The notes below the pieces were generated by a model that had not been told where the DNA came from, did no database searches, and saw only the letters and a program-made list of their open reading frames with translations. 64,000 nucleotides of DNA from an uncultured Christensenellaceae bacterium (lineage in GTDB: Bacteria; Bacillota; Clostridia; Christensenellales; Pumilibacteraceae). The stretch covers positions 27,947-91,946 of the forward strand of contig CAJUNM010000002.1 in assembly GCA_910587805.1 (NCBI GenBank). Direction: 5' to 3'. This document shows, piece after piece, positions 50,760 through 60,279 of this stretch. Numbering within the stretch: position 1 is the first letter of the stretch; the number at the start of each line of letters is the position of its first letter. The position numbers and the translations under genes are program-made.

Positions 50760-52175
50760 ATGTTTTCGGAAAAACCAAAAGAAGAATGCGGCGTTTTCGG
50801 CATAATCGCGTCGAAACCGATACCCGCAGTACCGTATGCGGCGAGCGCGCTCATGGCGTTGCAGCACCGCGGCGAGGAGAGCGCGGGCATCGCGACGTTT
50901 GTCGACGGCAAGCTCAAATGCAAAAAGGGCATGGGTCAGGTGTCCGACGTTTTTACGTCCGATTATATGGAGTACGCCCCGAACACCAAGATAGCCGTAG
51001 GGCACGTCAGATACTCCACGGCGGGGTCTTGCTCTCTCGAAAACGCACAGCCGATAGAGACGGTACATTCCAAGATTTCGCTCGCGCTTGCGCATAACGG
51101 AAACCTTACCAATTCGTTGCAGATACGCCGCGAACTCATCCAGTCGGGTATGGTGTTGCACACCACCAACGACACCGAGGTCGTCAATATTTTGATAGTT
51201 CGCAACATGCTCGACGGCAACGATCTCGAGCACGCAGTGCTTAACGCCATGAATTTTATTCAGGGCGCGTTTTCCATAGTTATAGCGGCAAAGGATAAAA
51301 TGATAGCGGTGCGAGACCGCAACGGATTCCGACCGCTGTGCATGGGACGCTTGGGCGACGCCGCGGTGTTCGCGTCCGAAACATGCGCGCTCGACGCGCT
51401 CGGCGCGGAGTTCGTGCGCGACGTAAAGCCGGGCGAAATGATAAGCTGCGATACAAAAGGGAATATTTCGTCGTTTATGCTCGACAACTCGTCGCAGAGC
51501 GGAATGTGCTCGTTCGAGTTCGTGTACTTTGCAAGACCGGATTCGTACATAGACGGGATAAGCGTTTACGAGGCGCGCGTGCGCATGGGGAGAGCGCTGT
51601 ATAGGCAATTGCCTACCGAAGCCGATTACGTGTGCGGCGTGCCCGATTCGGGTTTACAGGCGGCGCAGGGCTATTCGCTCGAGTCGGGGATACCTATGGC
51701 GCCCGCGTTCGTTAAGAACAAGTACATAGGGCGTTCGTTCATACTGCCCGATCAGTTACGGCGCGAAAGCGCGGTAAATACCAAGCTCAATCCCATTCGC
51801 GCTACGGTAAAGGGCAAGCGTATAGTGCTCATAGACGATTCGATCGTGCGTTCGACTACGAGCACGCGAATAATAAAAATGCTGCGCAATGCGGGCGCGA
51901 GCGAAGTGCATATGCGCATAAGCTCGCCGCCGTTCAAGTACGAATGTTATTTCGGAACGGATATAGACAACAGAGACAACCTGATCGCAAACAAGTTCGA
52001 CATAAATGGCATTTGCGAAAAGATAGGCGCGGACAGTTTGGAATACCTTACGGTCGAAAATCTGCGCGCGTCGATCTCGCCCGATATGAGTTTTTGCACG
52101 GGCTGTTTTACGGGCGATTACCCTGCGCCCGTCACGCCTACGCTGAAAAACATGTTCGACGGCGGAGACAATTGA
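50760..52175 (+). CDS. purF: Amidophosphoribosyltransferase
   Basis: Protein of 471 aa. It transfers glutamine-derived ammonia to PRPP, the first committed purine step. The N-terminus MFSEKPKEECGVFGI shows a short propeptide before Cys10, which becomes the N-terminal nucleophile after cleavage. The phosphoribosyl domain carries VLIDDSIVRSTTS. Cysteines in GMCSFEF, KYECYF and CTGCFTGDY match the four ligands of the [4Fe-4S] cluster in the Bacillus-type enzyme, which is oxygen-labile; this fits an anaerobe. It starts three bases after the ANTAR gene and precedes carA by 53 bases. Confidence 0.96.
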   Translation: MFSEKPKEECGVFGIIASKPIPAVPYAASALMALQHRGEESAGIATFVDGKLKCKKGMGQVSDVFTSDYMEYAPNTKIAVGHVRYSTAGSCSLENAQPIETVHSKISLALAHNGNLTNSLQIRRELIQSGMVLHTTNDTEVVNILIVRNMLDGNDLEHAVLNAMNFIQGAFSIVIAAKDKMIAVRDRNGFRPLCMGRLGDAAVFASETCALDALGAEFVRDVKPGEMISCDTKGNISSFMLDNSSQSGMCSFEFVYFARPDSYIDGISVYEARVRMGRALYRQLPTEADYVCGVPDSGLQAAQGYSLESGIPMAPAFVKNKYIGRSFILPDQLRRESAVNTKLNPIRATVKGKRIVLIDDSIVRSTTSTRIIKMLRNAGASEVHMRISSPPFKYECYFGTDIDNRDNLIANKFDINGICEKIGADSLEYLTVENLRASISPDMSFCTGCFTGDYPAPVTPTLKNMFDGGDN

Positions 52176-52228
52176 AAAAGCTTGCAGGCGAAAATATCGC
52201 ATTTGCACAAGGAGATGACAGTCAAACT

Positions 52229-53320
52229 ATGGAACGCTATTTGATTTTGAAAGACGGCACCGTTTTTCGCGGCGAGGCTATCGGCGCGAGCGGAACGGTC
52301 ATAGGCGAAGCCGTGTTCACTACGGCGATGTGCGGATATTTGATGACGCTCACCGACCCGAGTTATTACGGTCAGATTGTCGCGCACACTTTCCCTATGA
52401 TAGGCAATTACGGCGCTATCGAGGCGGACAGCGAGAGCGCGCAGCCGCGGCTCGCCGGCTATGTGGTGCGCGAACTGTGCGGCGCAGGCTCTAACTTCCG
52501 CAAAGAGGGCGAACTCGACGACTATCTCAAGCGCAAAGGCATAGTAGGTATAGCGGGTATAGACACGCGCGCGCTGACGCGCAAGATACGTTCGTCCGGC
52601 GTAATGAACGCCATGATCTGCGACGACGTTAAAAACCTGCCGCAAAAGCTCGCCGCGATCAAAAAGTTCAAGGTAGAGCGCGCCGTAGAGGAAACGTCGT
52701 GCGCATCCGCTTGTACGGTAAACGTATCGGACGCGGAACATAAATACAAAGTGGTGCTTTACGATTTCGGCGCTAAGCTCAATATAGAACGCGAGCTTAT
52801 CTCGCGCGGCTGCGCGGTAGTGCGCGTGCCGTTCGATACGACCGCGGAACAAGCGTTGGCGTATGCTCCCGACGGTATCATGCTGTCCAACGGCGGCGGC
52901 AATCCGGCGGTTAATACCGCGGTCATAGCGGAAATAGCAAAACTGTGCAAGAGCGGAGTGCCAATGTTCGGCATATGCCTCGGGCATCAGCTCATGGCGC
53001 TCGCAAACGGTGCGTCTACGGTAAAGCTCAAGTACGGACATCGCGGCGGCAATCAGCCCGTCAAGGATCTCGTAACGGGTAGAACGTACATAACCAGCCA
53101 AAACCACGGCTACGCCGTAAAGGGCGCGAGCGTAGATCCCGCGATCGCCGCCGTGCGATTCGTAAACGCCAACGACAAAACTGTCGAGGGCATAGACTAC
53201 TTGAACGCACCTGCGTTTTCGGTGCAGTTTCACCCCGAGGCGTGCGGCGGACCTAAAGATACGGAGTTTTTGTTCGAGCGTTTCATAAAGCTCATGGAGG
53301 AATATCATGCCGGCAGATAA
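52229..53320 (+). CDS. carA: Carbamoyl-phosphate synthase small (glutaminase) subunit
   Basis: Protein of 363 aa. It starts MERYLILKDGTVFRGEAIGA and contains DPSYYGQIVAHTFPMIGNYG, typical of the CarA N-terminal domain. The class I amidotransferase domain follows with MFGICLGHQLMALA (nucleophilic Cys), KYGHRGGNQPV, SQNHGYAV and FHPEACGGP (His, Glu). It hydrolyses glutamine and channels ammonia to CarB for pyrimidine and arginine synthesis. The start is set by CAAGGAGATGAC before the ATG at 52229; the longer open frame upstream overlaps purF and is not used. The 3' end overlaps carB by 14 bases. Confidence 0.95.
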   Translation: MERYLILKDGTVFRGEAIGASGTVIGEAVFTTAMCGYLMTLTDPSYYGQIVAHTFPMIGNYGAIEADSESAQPRLAGYVVRELCGAGSNFRKEGELDDYLKRKGIVGIAGIDTRALTRKIRSSGVMNAMICDDVKNLPQKLAAIKKFKVERAVEETSCASACTVNVSDAEHKYKVVLYDFGAKLNIERELISRGCAVVRVPFDTTAEQALAYAPDGIMLSNGGGNPAVNTAVIAEIAKLCKSGVPMFGICLGHQLMALANGASTVKLKYGHRGGNQPVKDLVTGRTYITSQNHGYAVKGASVDPAIAAVRFVNANDKTVEGIDYLNAPAFSVQFHPEACGGPKDTEFLFERFIKLMEEYHAGR

Positions 53321-56300
53321 AAGTATAAAAAAGGTGCTCGTCATAGGTTCGGGTCCTATCACCATAGGACAGGCGGCGGAGTTCGACTATGCGGGCACTC
53401 AGGCGTGCAGAACGCTCAAAAGCAAAAAGATTGAAGTGGTGCTTGTCAATTCCAACCCCGCGACGATAATGACCGACAAGGCTATGGCGGATTCCATATA
53501 CATCGAGCCGCTCACCGTGCCAACGCTCGAGCGTATCATAGCCATGGAAAAGCCGGACGGAATACTCCCGGGGTTAGGCGGACAAACGGGTCTCACACTG
53601 TCTATGGAACTTGCCAAATCGGGATTTTTGGACAAGCACGGAGTGAGACTGTTGGGCGTGCGCTCCGAAACGATAGACAAAGCCGAGGACAGAGAGCTGT
53701 TCAAGGAAGCCATGATCGAGATAGGTCAGCCGTGCGTGCCGAGCGTCGTAGTGAACGACGAGCAGGCGGCGGTAGACTTTGCGAACAAGATCGGATATCC
53801 CGTAATAGTCCGCCCTGCGTTCACGCTCGGCGGCGCAGGCGGCGGTATTGCCGAAAACGAGCGGGAACTGCGCGAAATCGCGCGCGGCGGGCTTGAGCTT
53901 TCGCCCATACATCAAACTCTTATAGAAAAAAGCATTTACGGTTGGAAGGAGATCGAGTTCGAGGTAATGCGCGATAGGCTCGGCAACGTTATTTGCGTGT
54001 GCTCTATGGAAAACCTCGATCCCGTAGGTATACATACGGGTGACAGCATTGTCGTTGCGCCTACTATGACGCTGTCCGATAAAGATTATCAAATGCTGCG
54101 CTCGGCTGCGCTCGATATAATAACGCACTTGAAGATAGAGGGCGGGTGCAACTGTCAGTTCGCGCTCGATCCCAAATCGAGCGAGTATGCCGTTATAGAA
54201 GTCAATCCGCGCGTGTCGAGAAGTTCGGCGCTCGCGTCCAAAGCGACGGGCTATCCCATTGCCAAGGTGACCACGCTTATCGCACTCGGTTACACGCTCG
54301 ACGAGATAACGAATTCCGTAACGGGCAAGACCTGCGCATGCTTCGAGCCGGCTATAGATTATTGTGTCGTCAAACTCCCTAAGTGGCCGTTTGATAAGTT
54401 CGTATATGCCAAGCGCACGCTCGGCACGCAAATGAAAGCGACGGGCGAGGTCATGTCGATAGCTACCAACTTCGAGGCAGGCTTGCTCAAAGCCGTGCGC
54501 GGCGCGCTCGGTTGCGACACGCTCGACAACGCTCGGTATTCTCAGCTTACCGACGAGCAGATAGACGATATGCTCATGCCCGCGAGCGACTACCGTTTGT
54601 TCATTCTGTACGAGGCGGTAAAGCGCGGCATTTCGCTCGAACATATCAACGAAAAAACCAAGATCGACATGTGGTTCTTGCACAAGATCCAAAATCTCGT
54701 CGATTTCGAGCGGCACATAAAAGACAGACCGTTGACCAAAGACGAATATATCAAGGGCAAAAAACTCGGGTACACGGACAAGGCTTTGCGCAAGATATGC
54801 GGGAACGAACTTCCTTGCAAGCGTCGCGCGGTGTTCAAAACCGTGGATACGTGCGCCGCGGAGTTCAAGGCGGAAACGCCGTACTTCTACTCTACGTACG
54901 ACGACGAGAACGAAGCCAAAGAATATATATCGGAGCGCAACAGCGGCAAAAAGCGCGTTATAGTTTTCGGCTCCGGTCCTATCAGGATAGGTCAGGGCAT
55001 AGAATTCGACTATGCGTCGGTCCACTGCGTTTGGGAACTGAAAGAACTCGGCTACGACGTGGCTATAGTGAACAATAACCCCGAGACGGTATCCACCGAT
55101 TTCGACACGGCGGACAGGCTGTACTTCGAGCCGCTCACCGACGAGGATGTTGAAAACGTGATAGCTACCGAGCGTCCGTACGGCGCGGTGGTGGCGTTCG
55201 GCGGTCAAACCGCGATAAAGCTGACAAAACACTTGAGCGAGCTTGGCGTGCGAATACTCGGCACTCCCGCCGATTCTATCGACGCGGCGGAGGACAGAGA
55301 ACGGTTCGACGCATTGCTCGAGCGGCTCGGCATAGCGCGTCCGAAGGGACACACGGTAAAGACCGAGGAAGAGGCGCTCGCCGCGGGCAGCGCGCTCGGC
55401 TATCCCGTGCTGTTGCGTCCGTCGTACGTTCTCGGCGGGCAAAACATGATAATAGCGTTCTCGGCGGACGACGTCAAAGAGTACATGAAAATCATACTCG
55501 ACGAAAATCCCGACAATATCGTTCTTATCGATAAATACGTGATGGGCACGGAAATAGAAGTCGACGCCATATGCGACGGCGAGGATATTCTCATTCCCGG
55601 CATAATGGAGCATATAGAGCGTGCGGGTATCCACAGCGGCGACTCGATAGCGGTATACCCCGCGCAGAATATCTCCGACAAGAACAAGGAAGAGCTTATA
55701 GAATACACCAAACAGCTCGCAACCGCGCTCGACACGAAAGGGCTTGTAAATATTCAGTACATAATCTGCGACGGCAAGATATACGTTATAGAGGTAAATC
55801 CGCGTTCGTCGCGCACAATTCCGTATATTTCCAAAGTGACGGGCGTGCCTATGATCAAGCTTGCCACCGAGTGCATGGTCGGCAAAAAACTGAGCAAGCT
55901 CGGTTACGGCACGGGGCTGTACAAGTCCGCGCCGTACGTAGCGGTAAAAGTGCCCATATTCTCGTTTGAAAAGCTCACCGACCTCGATACGCACTTGGGA
56001 CCCGAAATGAAATCCACGGGCGAAGTGCTCGGCGTCGGCAAGAGCTTGGGCGAGGCGCTCTATAAAGGATTGGTCGCGGCAAACTACAAGATGAAACGTT
56101 CCGGCGGCATACTCTTATCTGTGCGCGACACCGACAAAACCGAGATCGCCAACGTCGCAAAGAACTACTACGAACTCGGTTTCGAGCTGTACGCCACGCG
56201 CGGCACGGCGGAAGTAATCAAAAACTCGGGCATGCCCGTGACGGTAGTGGAAAAGATAAATGAGGCGGACGACAGATCGCTTACCACTATGGGCGTGCTC

Positions 56301-57353
56301 AATTCGGGCAAGATCGATTACTTCGTGTCCACTTCGACGCGTGGCAGAATACCGACGCGCGACGACGTAATACTGCGCAGACGCGCCGTCATGCTCAATA
56401 TCCCGTGTCTGACCGCTATCGACACAGCAAACGCGTTGAGCTTTGCGCTCAAGAGCAGATACAGTCAATACAATACCGAGCTTGTCGATATAAACAACAT
56501 GCGTACCGACAGACAGCGGCTCAACTTCATAAAAATGCAGGGTTGCGGCAACGACTACATCTATGTCGATTGCCTCACTAAACCCATAACCAATATGGAA
56601 TCGGTCGCGGTCAATCTTTCCGACAGACATTTCAGCGTGGGCGGCGACGGCGTGATATTCATTTACCCGTCCGAAACTTGCGACGCAAAAATGCGTATGT
56701 TCAACGCCGACGGCTCGGAGGGTCGCATGTGCGGCAACGGCATACGCTGCGTGGGCAAGTACCTTTACGACAATCATAAGACCGATAAACTCGACATTAC
56801 CGTGGATACTCTTTCGGGCGTTAAAAAACTCAAGCTGTTCGCGCGCGACGGCAAAGTCAATTCTGTGCGCGTGGATATGGGCAAGACCGAGTTCGCTCCG
56901 AACAAAGTGCCCGTCAAACTCGACGGAGAGCGCATAGTAGGGCGCAAGGTCGAGACCAAACGCGGCGAGTACGAAATAACGTGTTCGTCGATGGGTAATC
57001 CGCATTGCACCGTGTTCGTCGGCGACGTTCAAAATTTGGACGTTGCGGGTATAGGTAAAGCGATAATAGAAACGGGCTTGTTCCCCGAGGGCGCAAACGT
57101 CGGATTCGTTCAGATAATAGACCGTACGCACCTCAAAGTCCGCGTATACGAGCGCGGCACCGGCGAAACTCTCGCTTGCGGCACGGGCGCGTGCGCGAGC
57201 GTGGCGGCGGCTGTGCTTAACGGGCATTGCGACGCCGATACCGACGTTTTCGTGAGATTGCCGGGCGGCGAACTGATCATTCATTACACGGACGATACCG
57301 TATACCTTACGGGCGAAGCGCACGAGGTGTTCCGAGGAACCGTCAAACTATAA
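53307..57353 (+). CDS. Carbamoyl-phosphate synthase large subunit fused to diaminopimelate epimerase (CarB-DapF)
   Basis: One unbroken frame of 1348 aa. Residues 1-1064 are a complete CarB: two carboxy-phosphate/carbamate halves beginning KVLVIGSGPITIGQAAEFDY and KRVIVFGSGPIRIGQGIEFD, ATP-grasp loops (RPAFTLGGAGGGIAENE, RPSYVLGGQNMIIAF), and a C-terminal MGS-like allosteric domain. Residues 1065-1348 are a complete DapF: FIKMQGCGNDYIYVDC, GGDGVIF, NADGSEGRMCGNGIRC and GETLACGTGACASV, with both catalytic cysteines, GNPHCTVFV and a normal C-terminus. DapF converts LL- to meso-diaminopimelate. No stop or ribosome site separates the parts; Met1065 (ATG at 56499) lacks a Shine-Dalgarno. GGAGG precedes the start. 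dapL, the enzyme making LL-DAP, lies two genes on. Confidence 0.93.
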   Translation: MPADKSIKKVLVIGSGPITIGQAAEFDYAGTQACRTLKSKKIEVVLVNSNPATIMTDKAMADSIYIEPLTVPTLERIIAMEKPDGILPGLGGQTGLTLSMELAKSGFLDKHGVRLLGVRSETIDKAEDRELFKEAMIEIGQPCVPSVVVNDEQAAVDFANKIGYPVIVRPAFTLGGAGGGIAENERELREIARGGLELSPIHQTLIEKSIYGWKEIEFEVMRDRLGNVICVCSMENLDPVGIHTGDSIVVAPTMTLSDKDYQMLRSAALDIITHLKIEGGCNCQFALDPKSSEYAVIEVNPRVSRSSALASKATGYPIAKVTTLIALGYTLDEITNSVTGKTCACFEPAIDYCVVKLPKWPFDKFVYAKRTLGTQMKATGEVMSIATNFEAGLLKAVRGALGCDTLDNARYSQLTDEQIDDMLMPASDYRLFILYEAVKRGISLEHINEKTKIDMWFLHKIQNLVDFERHIKDRPLTKDEYIKGKKLGYTDKALRKICGNELPCKRRAVFKTVDTCAAEFKAETPYFYSTYDDENEAKEYISERNSGKKRVIVFGSGPIRIGQGIEFDYASVHCVWELKELGYDVAIVNNNPETVSTDFDTADRLYFEPLTDEDVENVIATERPYGAVVAFGGQTAIKLTKHLSELGVRILGTPADSIDAAEDRERFDALLERLGIARPKGHTVKTEEEALAAGSALGYPVLLRPSYVLGGQNMIIAFSADDVKEYMKIILDENPDNIVLIDKYVMGTEIEVDAICDGEDILIPGIMEHIERAGIHSGDSIAVYPAQNISDKNKEELIEYTKQLATALDTKGLVNIQYIICDGKIYVIEVNPRSSRTIPYISKVTGVPMIKLATECMVGKKLSKLGYGTGLYKSAPYVAVKVPIFSFEKLTDLDTHLGPEMKSTGEVLGVGKSLGEALYKGLVAANYKMKRSGGILLSVRDTDKTEIANVAKNYYELGFELYATRGTAEVIKNSGMPVTVVEKINEADDRSLTTMGVLNSGKIDYFVSTSTRGRIPTRDDVILRRRAVMLNIPCLTAIDTANALSFALKSRYSQYNTELVDINNMRTDRQRLNFIKMQGCGNDYIYVDCLTKPITNMESVAVNLSDRHFSVGGDGVIFIYPSETCDAKMRMFNADGSEGRMCGNGIRCVGKYLYDNHKTDKLDITVDTLSGVKKLKLFARDGKVNSVRVDMGKTEFAPNKVPVKLDGERIVGRKVETKRGEYEITCSSMGNPHCTVFVGDVQNLDVAGIGKAIIETGLFPEGANVGFVQIIDRTHLKVRVYERGTGETLACGTGACASVAAAVLNGHCDADTDVFVRLPGGELIIHYTDDTVYLTGEAHEVFRGTVKL

Positions 57354-57390
57354 TAAACATTGCAAAAACAAATCACAGGAAATAATCAAT

Positions 57391-59061
57391 ATGACGACAA
57401 AATACATATTCGTAACGGGCGGAGTCGTATCCGGTCTCGGCAAAGGAATAACGGCGGCAAGTCTCGGGCTTATACTCAAGTCCAAGGGGCTTAAGGTGAT
57501 CGCGCAAAAGCTCGATCCGTATATCAACGAGGATCCCGGTACAATGAACCCGACGCAGCACGGCGAGGTTTTCGTGACCGAAGACGGCGCGGAGACCGAT
57601 CTCGACCTCGGGCATTACGAGCGGTTCATAGACGAAAACCTCAATAAGTTTTCCAACCTCACCACGGGCAGAGTCTATAAAAAAGTGCTCGACAACGAGC
57701 GCAACGGCTTATACGGCGGAAAGACTGTTCAGGTCATACCCAATGTTACCGACGTTATCAAGGACTTTATAGGCGCGGTCGGCGAGGAGAGCGGCGCGGA
57801 CGTCGTGATCACGGAGATAGGCGGCACGGTGGGCGATATCGAAAGCTTGCCGTTTATCGAGGCAATACGGCAGATGAGCAACAAGGTGGGCAGAGAGAAC
57901 TGCCTGTTTGTGCACGTCACGCTCGCGCCCACGCTTAAATCGAGCGGCGAAGTCAAAACAAAACCCACGCAGCACTCGGTAAAAACGTTGCGCAGTCTCG
58001 GCGTTTCGCCCAATATCATAATGATCCGCACGAGCAAGCCTATCGATGCGGAGACCAAGCAAAATCTCGCGCTGTACTGCAACGTCGAGCCGGATTGCAT
58101 AATCGAAAACCGCGACGCGGATCTTTTGTACGAAGTTCCGCTTATGCTGCTCGACGGCGGCATAGAGAATATAGTCACTCGCGAGCTGGGCTTACCGCAG
58201 ACCGAGCCGCGGCTCGACGATTGGCGCGCCATGGTGCAAAAGGCAAAAGACAGAGAAAAATCGGTCACCATCGCGCTTGTAGGCAAGTATGTGGAAATGT
58301 TCGATTCATACTTGTCCGTCGTGGAATCGCTCACGCATGCGGGCATTCACAACGGAGTCAAGATAGACCTCAAGTGGGTGGATTCGGAAAAAATAACGCC
58401 GCGTTCGGTGTCCGCGATCCTCGATTGCGCCGACGGCGTTATAGTCCCCGGCGGGTTCGGCGACCGCGGTATAGAAGGCATGATTTGCACCGCGAAATAT
58501 TGCAGAGAGCACAATAAACCGTATTTCGGCATATGTTTGGGTATGCAGATCGCAGTCATCGAGTTTGCGCGAAACGTGCTCGGTTACGCCGATGCGACGA
58601 GCGGAGAATTCGATCCCGAGTGTAAATCCGAGCACAGAGTCATATATATAATGGACGATCAGGTCGGCAAGGAAATGACTGGCGCGTCCATGCGATTGGG
58701 CGCTTACGAATGTGTGGTAGAGCCGGGCACTACGCTCGAGCGTTGCTACGGCGAGGGTGTAAAATCGGTTTGGGAACGTCACCGCCACCGTTACGAATTC
58801 AACAACGCGTTCCGCGAGCAAATGCAAGCCAAAGGTCTCACTCTTTCCGGCATTTCGCCGAGCGGCAAGCTCGTAGAAGCCGTAGAAATAACCGACAAGC
58901 CGTTTTATGTCGGAGTGCAGTATCACCCCGAGTTCAAATCGCGTCCCGCAAAACCGCAGCCCGTGTTCCGCGAATTTATCGCCGCGGCAAAGAGCATGAT
59001 GGAAAAACGCCAAGCCGAGAATGCAGAAAAAGAGGTCGATAACAGTGAAGAAACTGAATAA
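57391..59061 (+). CDS. pyrG: CTP synthase
   Basis: Protein of 556 aa with all canonical parts: IFVTGGVVSGLGKGITAASL, KLDPYINEDPGTMNPTQHGE, DGAETDLDLGHYERF, EIGGTVGDIES, KTKPTQHS, VPGGFGDRG, the glutaminase nucleophile Cys382 in GICLGMQ, ERHRHRYEFN and QYHPEF with catalytic His and Glu. It makes CTP from UTP, ATP and glutamine. This is the intact counterpart of the degenerate paralogue at 26302-27879. It follows the carB-dapF stop by 37 bases; AGGAAATAATC precedes the ATG. Its 3' end overlaps dapL by 17 bases when the GTG start of dapL is used. Confidence 0.97.
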   Translation: MTTKYIFVTGGVVSGLGKGITAASLGLILKSKGLKVIAQKLDPYINEDPGTMNPTQHGEVFVTEDGAETDLDLGHYERFIDENLNKFSNLTTGRVYKKVLDNERNGLYGGKTVQVIPNVTDVIKDFIGAVGEESGADVVITEIGGTVGDIESLPFIEAIRQMSNKVGRENCLFVHVTLAPTLKSSGEVKTKPTQHSVKTLRSLGVSPNIIMIRTSKPIDAETKQNLALYCNVEPDCIIENRDADLLYEVPLMLLDGGIENIVTRELGLPQTEPRLDDWRAMVQKAKDREKSVTIALVGKYVEMFDSYLSVVESLTHAGIHNGVKIDLKWVDSEKITPRSVSAILDCADGVIVPGGFGDRGIEGMICTAKYCREHNKPYFGICLGMQIAVIEFARNVLGYADATSGEFDPECKSEHRVIYIMDDQVGKEMTGASMRLGAYECVVEPGTTLERCYGEGVKSVWERHRHRYEFNNAFREQMQAKGLTLSGISPSGKLVEAVEITDKPFYVGVQYHPEFKSRPAKPQPVFREFIAAAKSMMEKRQAENAEKEVDNSEETE

Positions 59062-60247
59062 AAATTTCAAAAATTTAGGCGAAAACTATCTCTTTGCGGA
59101 GATAGAAAAACGCGTGAACGAGTATAAAAAAGCGTTCCCGAACTCCGATCTCATAAGTCTCGGAATAGGCGATGTGACTCAGCCGTTGCCGTCTTCGATA
59201 GTCGACGCGTGTAAGGACGCCGCCACTGAAATGGGGATCACGAGCGGGTTCCGCGGTTACGGTCCGTACGACGGTTACGGGTTTTTGAAAAACGCTATCG
59301 TAGATTATTACAAGTCGCGCGGCATCGAGATAAACGCCGACGAGGTGTTCGTCACGGACGGAGCAAAGAACGGTATAGGAAATATCCTCGATCTTTTCGA
59401 CGAGGACAACACCGTGCTCATTCCCGATCCCGTATATCCCGCATATGTCGATGCCAACGTTATTTCGGGGCATAAGATAGTCTATGCCGACGCTACGAAA
59501 GAGAATGGATTTTTGGCGATGCCGCCCAAGCACAAAGCGGACATAATCTATATCTGCTCGCCCAATAACCCAACGGGCGCGACGTACACTCCCGAACAGC
59601 TCAAGAAGTGGGTGGATTACGCGCTCGATAACGACGCGGTGATTCTGTACGACGCAGCGTATGAATCGTACATCACGAGCAAGAATGCCGCGCGTTCTAT
59701 ATTCGAGGTCACGGGCGCGCGCGATTGCGCGATCGAGCTGTGCTCGTTCTCCAAAATGGCGGGCTTTACGGGCGTGCGCTGCGGTTGGACGATCATTCCG
59801 ATGGTGTCGCCGCTCAACAGACTGTGGCTGCGCCGACAGGCTATCAAGTTCAACGGCACTTCGTATATCGTTCAACGTATGGCGGAACGCGCTCTGCGCG
59901 GCGGGTTTGACGACGTGCAGAAAATAATAAAGATTTATCAAAAGAACGCAAAGACGGTCACCGATAAGTTCGACGCGCTCGGCATAGAATACACGGGCGG
60001 CAAGAACGCGCCGTATATTTGGTTCGATTGCGGTATAGACTCTTGGGAGTTTTTCGACTACTTGCTCAAAAAGGCGCGCATAGTGTGCACCCCCGGCAGC
60101 GGGTTCGGCAAGAACGGAAAGAGCTGGGTGCGCCTTACTTCGTTTAACACTCCGGAGCGCACAGCAGAGGCGATGCGTAGGTTCGACGCGTTTTGGAAAG
60201 ATTTCGTCGCGGTGCGAGATAAACTGTTCACGCCGAGCAAGCAGTAA
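59045..60247 (+). CDS. dapL: LL-diaminopimelate aminotransferase
   Basis: Protein of 400 aa, a fold-type I PLP enzyme that converts tetrahydrodipicolinate straight to LL-diaminopimelate, bypassing the acylated intermediates. Typical DapL stretches: NYLFAEIEKRVNEYKKAFP, LISLGIGDVTQPLP, GYGPYDGYGFLKNAI, FVTDGAKNGIGN, CSPNNPTGATYTPEQL, the PLP lysine in CSFSKMAGFTGVRCGW, and RLTSFNTPERTAEAM. I choose GTG at 59045, behind AGAGGT at 8-base spacing and matching the family N-terminus; an in-frame ATG at 59021 lacks a ribosome site. Its product is the substrate of the DapF domain fused to CarB two genes upstream. Confidence 0.94.
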   Translation: MKKLNKNFKNLGENYLFAEIEKRVNEYKKAFPNSDLISLGIGDVTQPLPSSIVDACKDAATEMGITSGFRGYGPYDGYGFLKNAIVDYYKSRGIEINADEVFVTDGAKNGIGNILDLFDEDNTVLIPDPVYPAYVDANVISGHKIVYADATKENGFLAMPPKHKADIIYICSPNNPTGATYTPEQLKKWVDYALDNDAVILYDAAYESYITSKNAARSIFEVTGARDCAIELCSFSKMAGFTGVRCGWTIIPMVSPLNRLWLRRQAIKFNGTSYIVQRMAERALRGGFDDVQKIIKIYQKNAKTVTDKFDALGIEYTGGKNAPYIWFDCGIDSWEFFDYLLKKARIVCTPGSGFGKNGKSWVRLTSFNTPERTAEAMRRFDAFWKDFVAVRDKLFTPSKQ

Positions 60248-60279
60248 TAAACGACCGCGCAAACGCCGAAAGACAGAAA

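Noticed and set aside
56480..56510. Separate dapF gene starting at ATG 56499
   Set aside because: No Shine-Dalgarno precedes this ATG and the CarB frame passes through it without a stop, so a fusion is the simpler reading; an additional internal start cannot be fully excluded.
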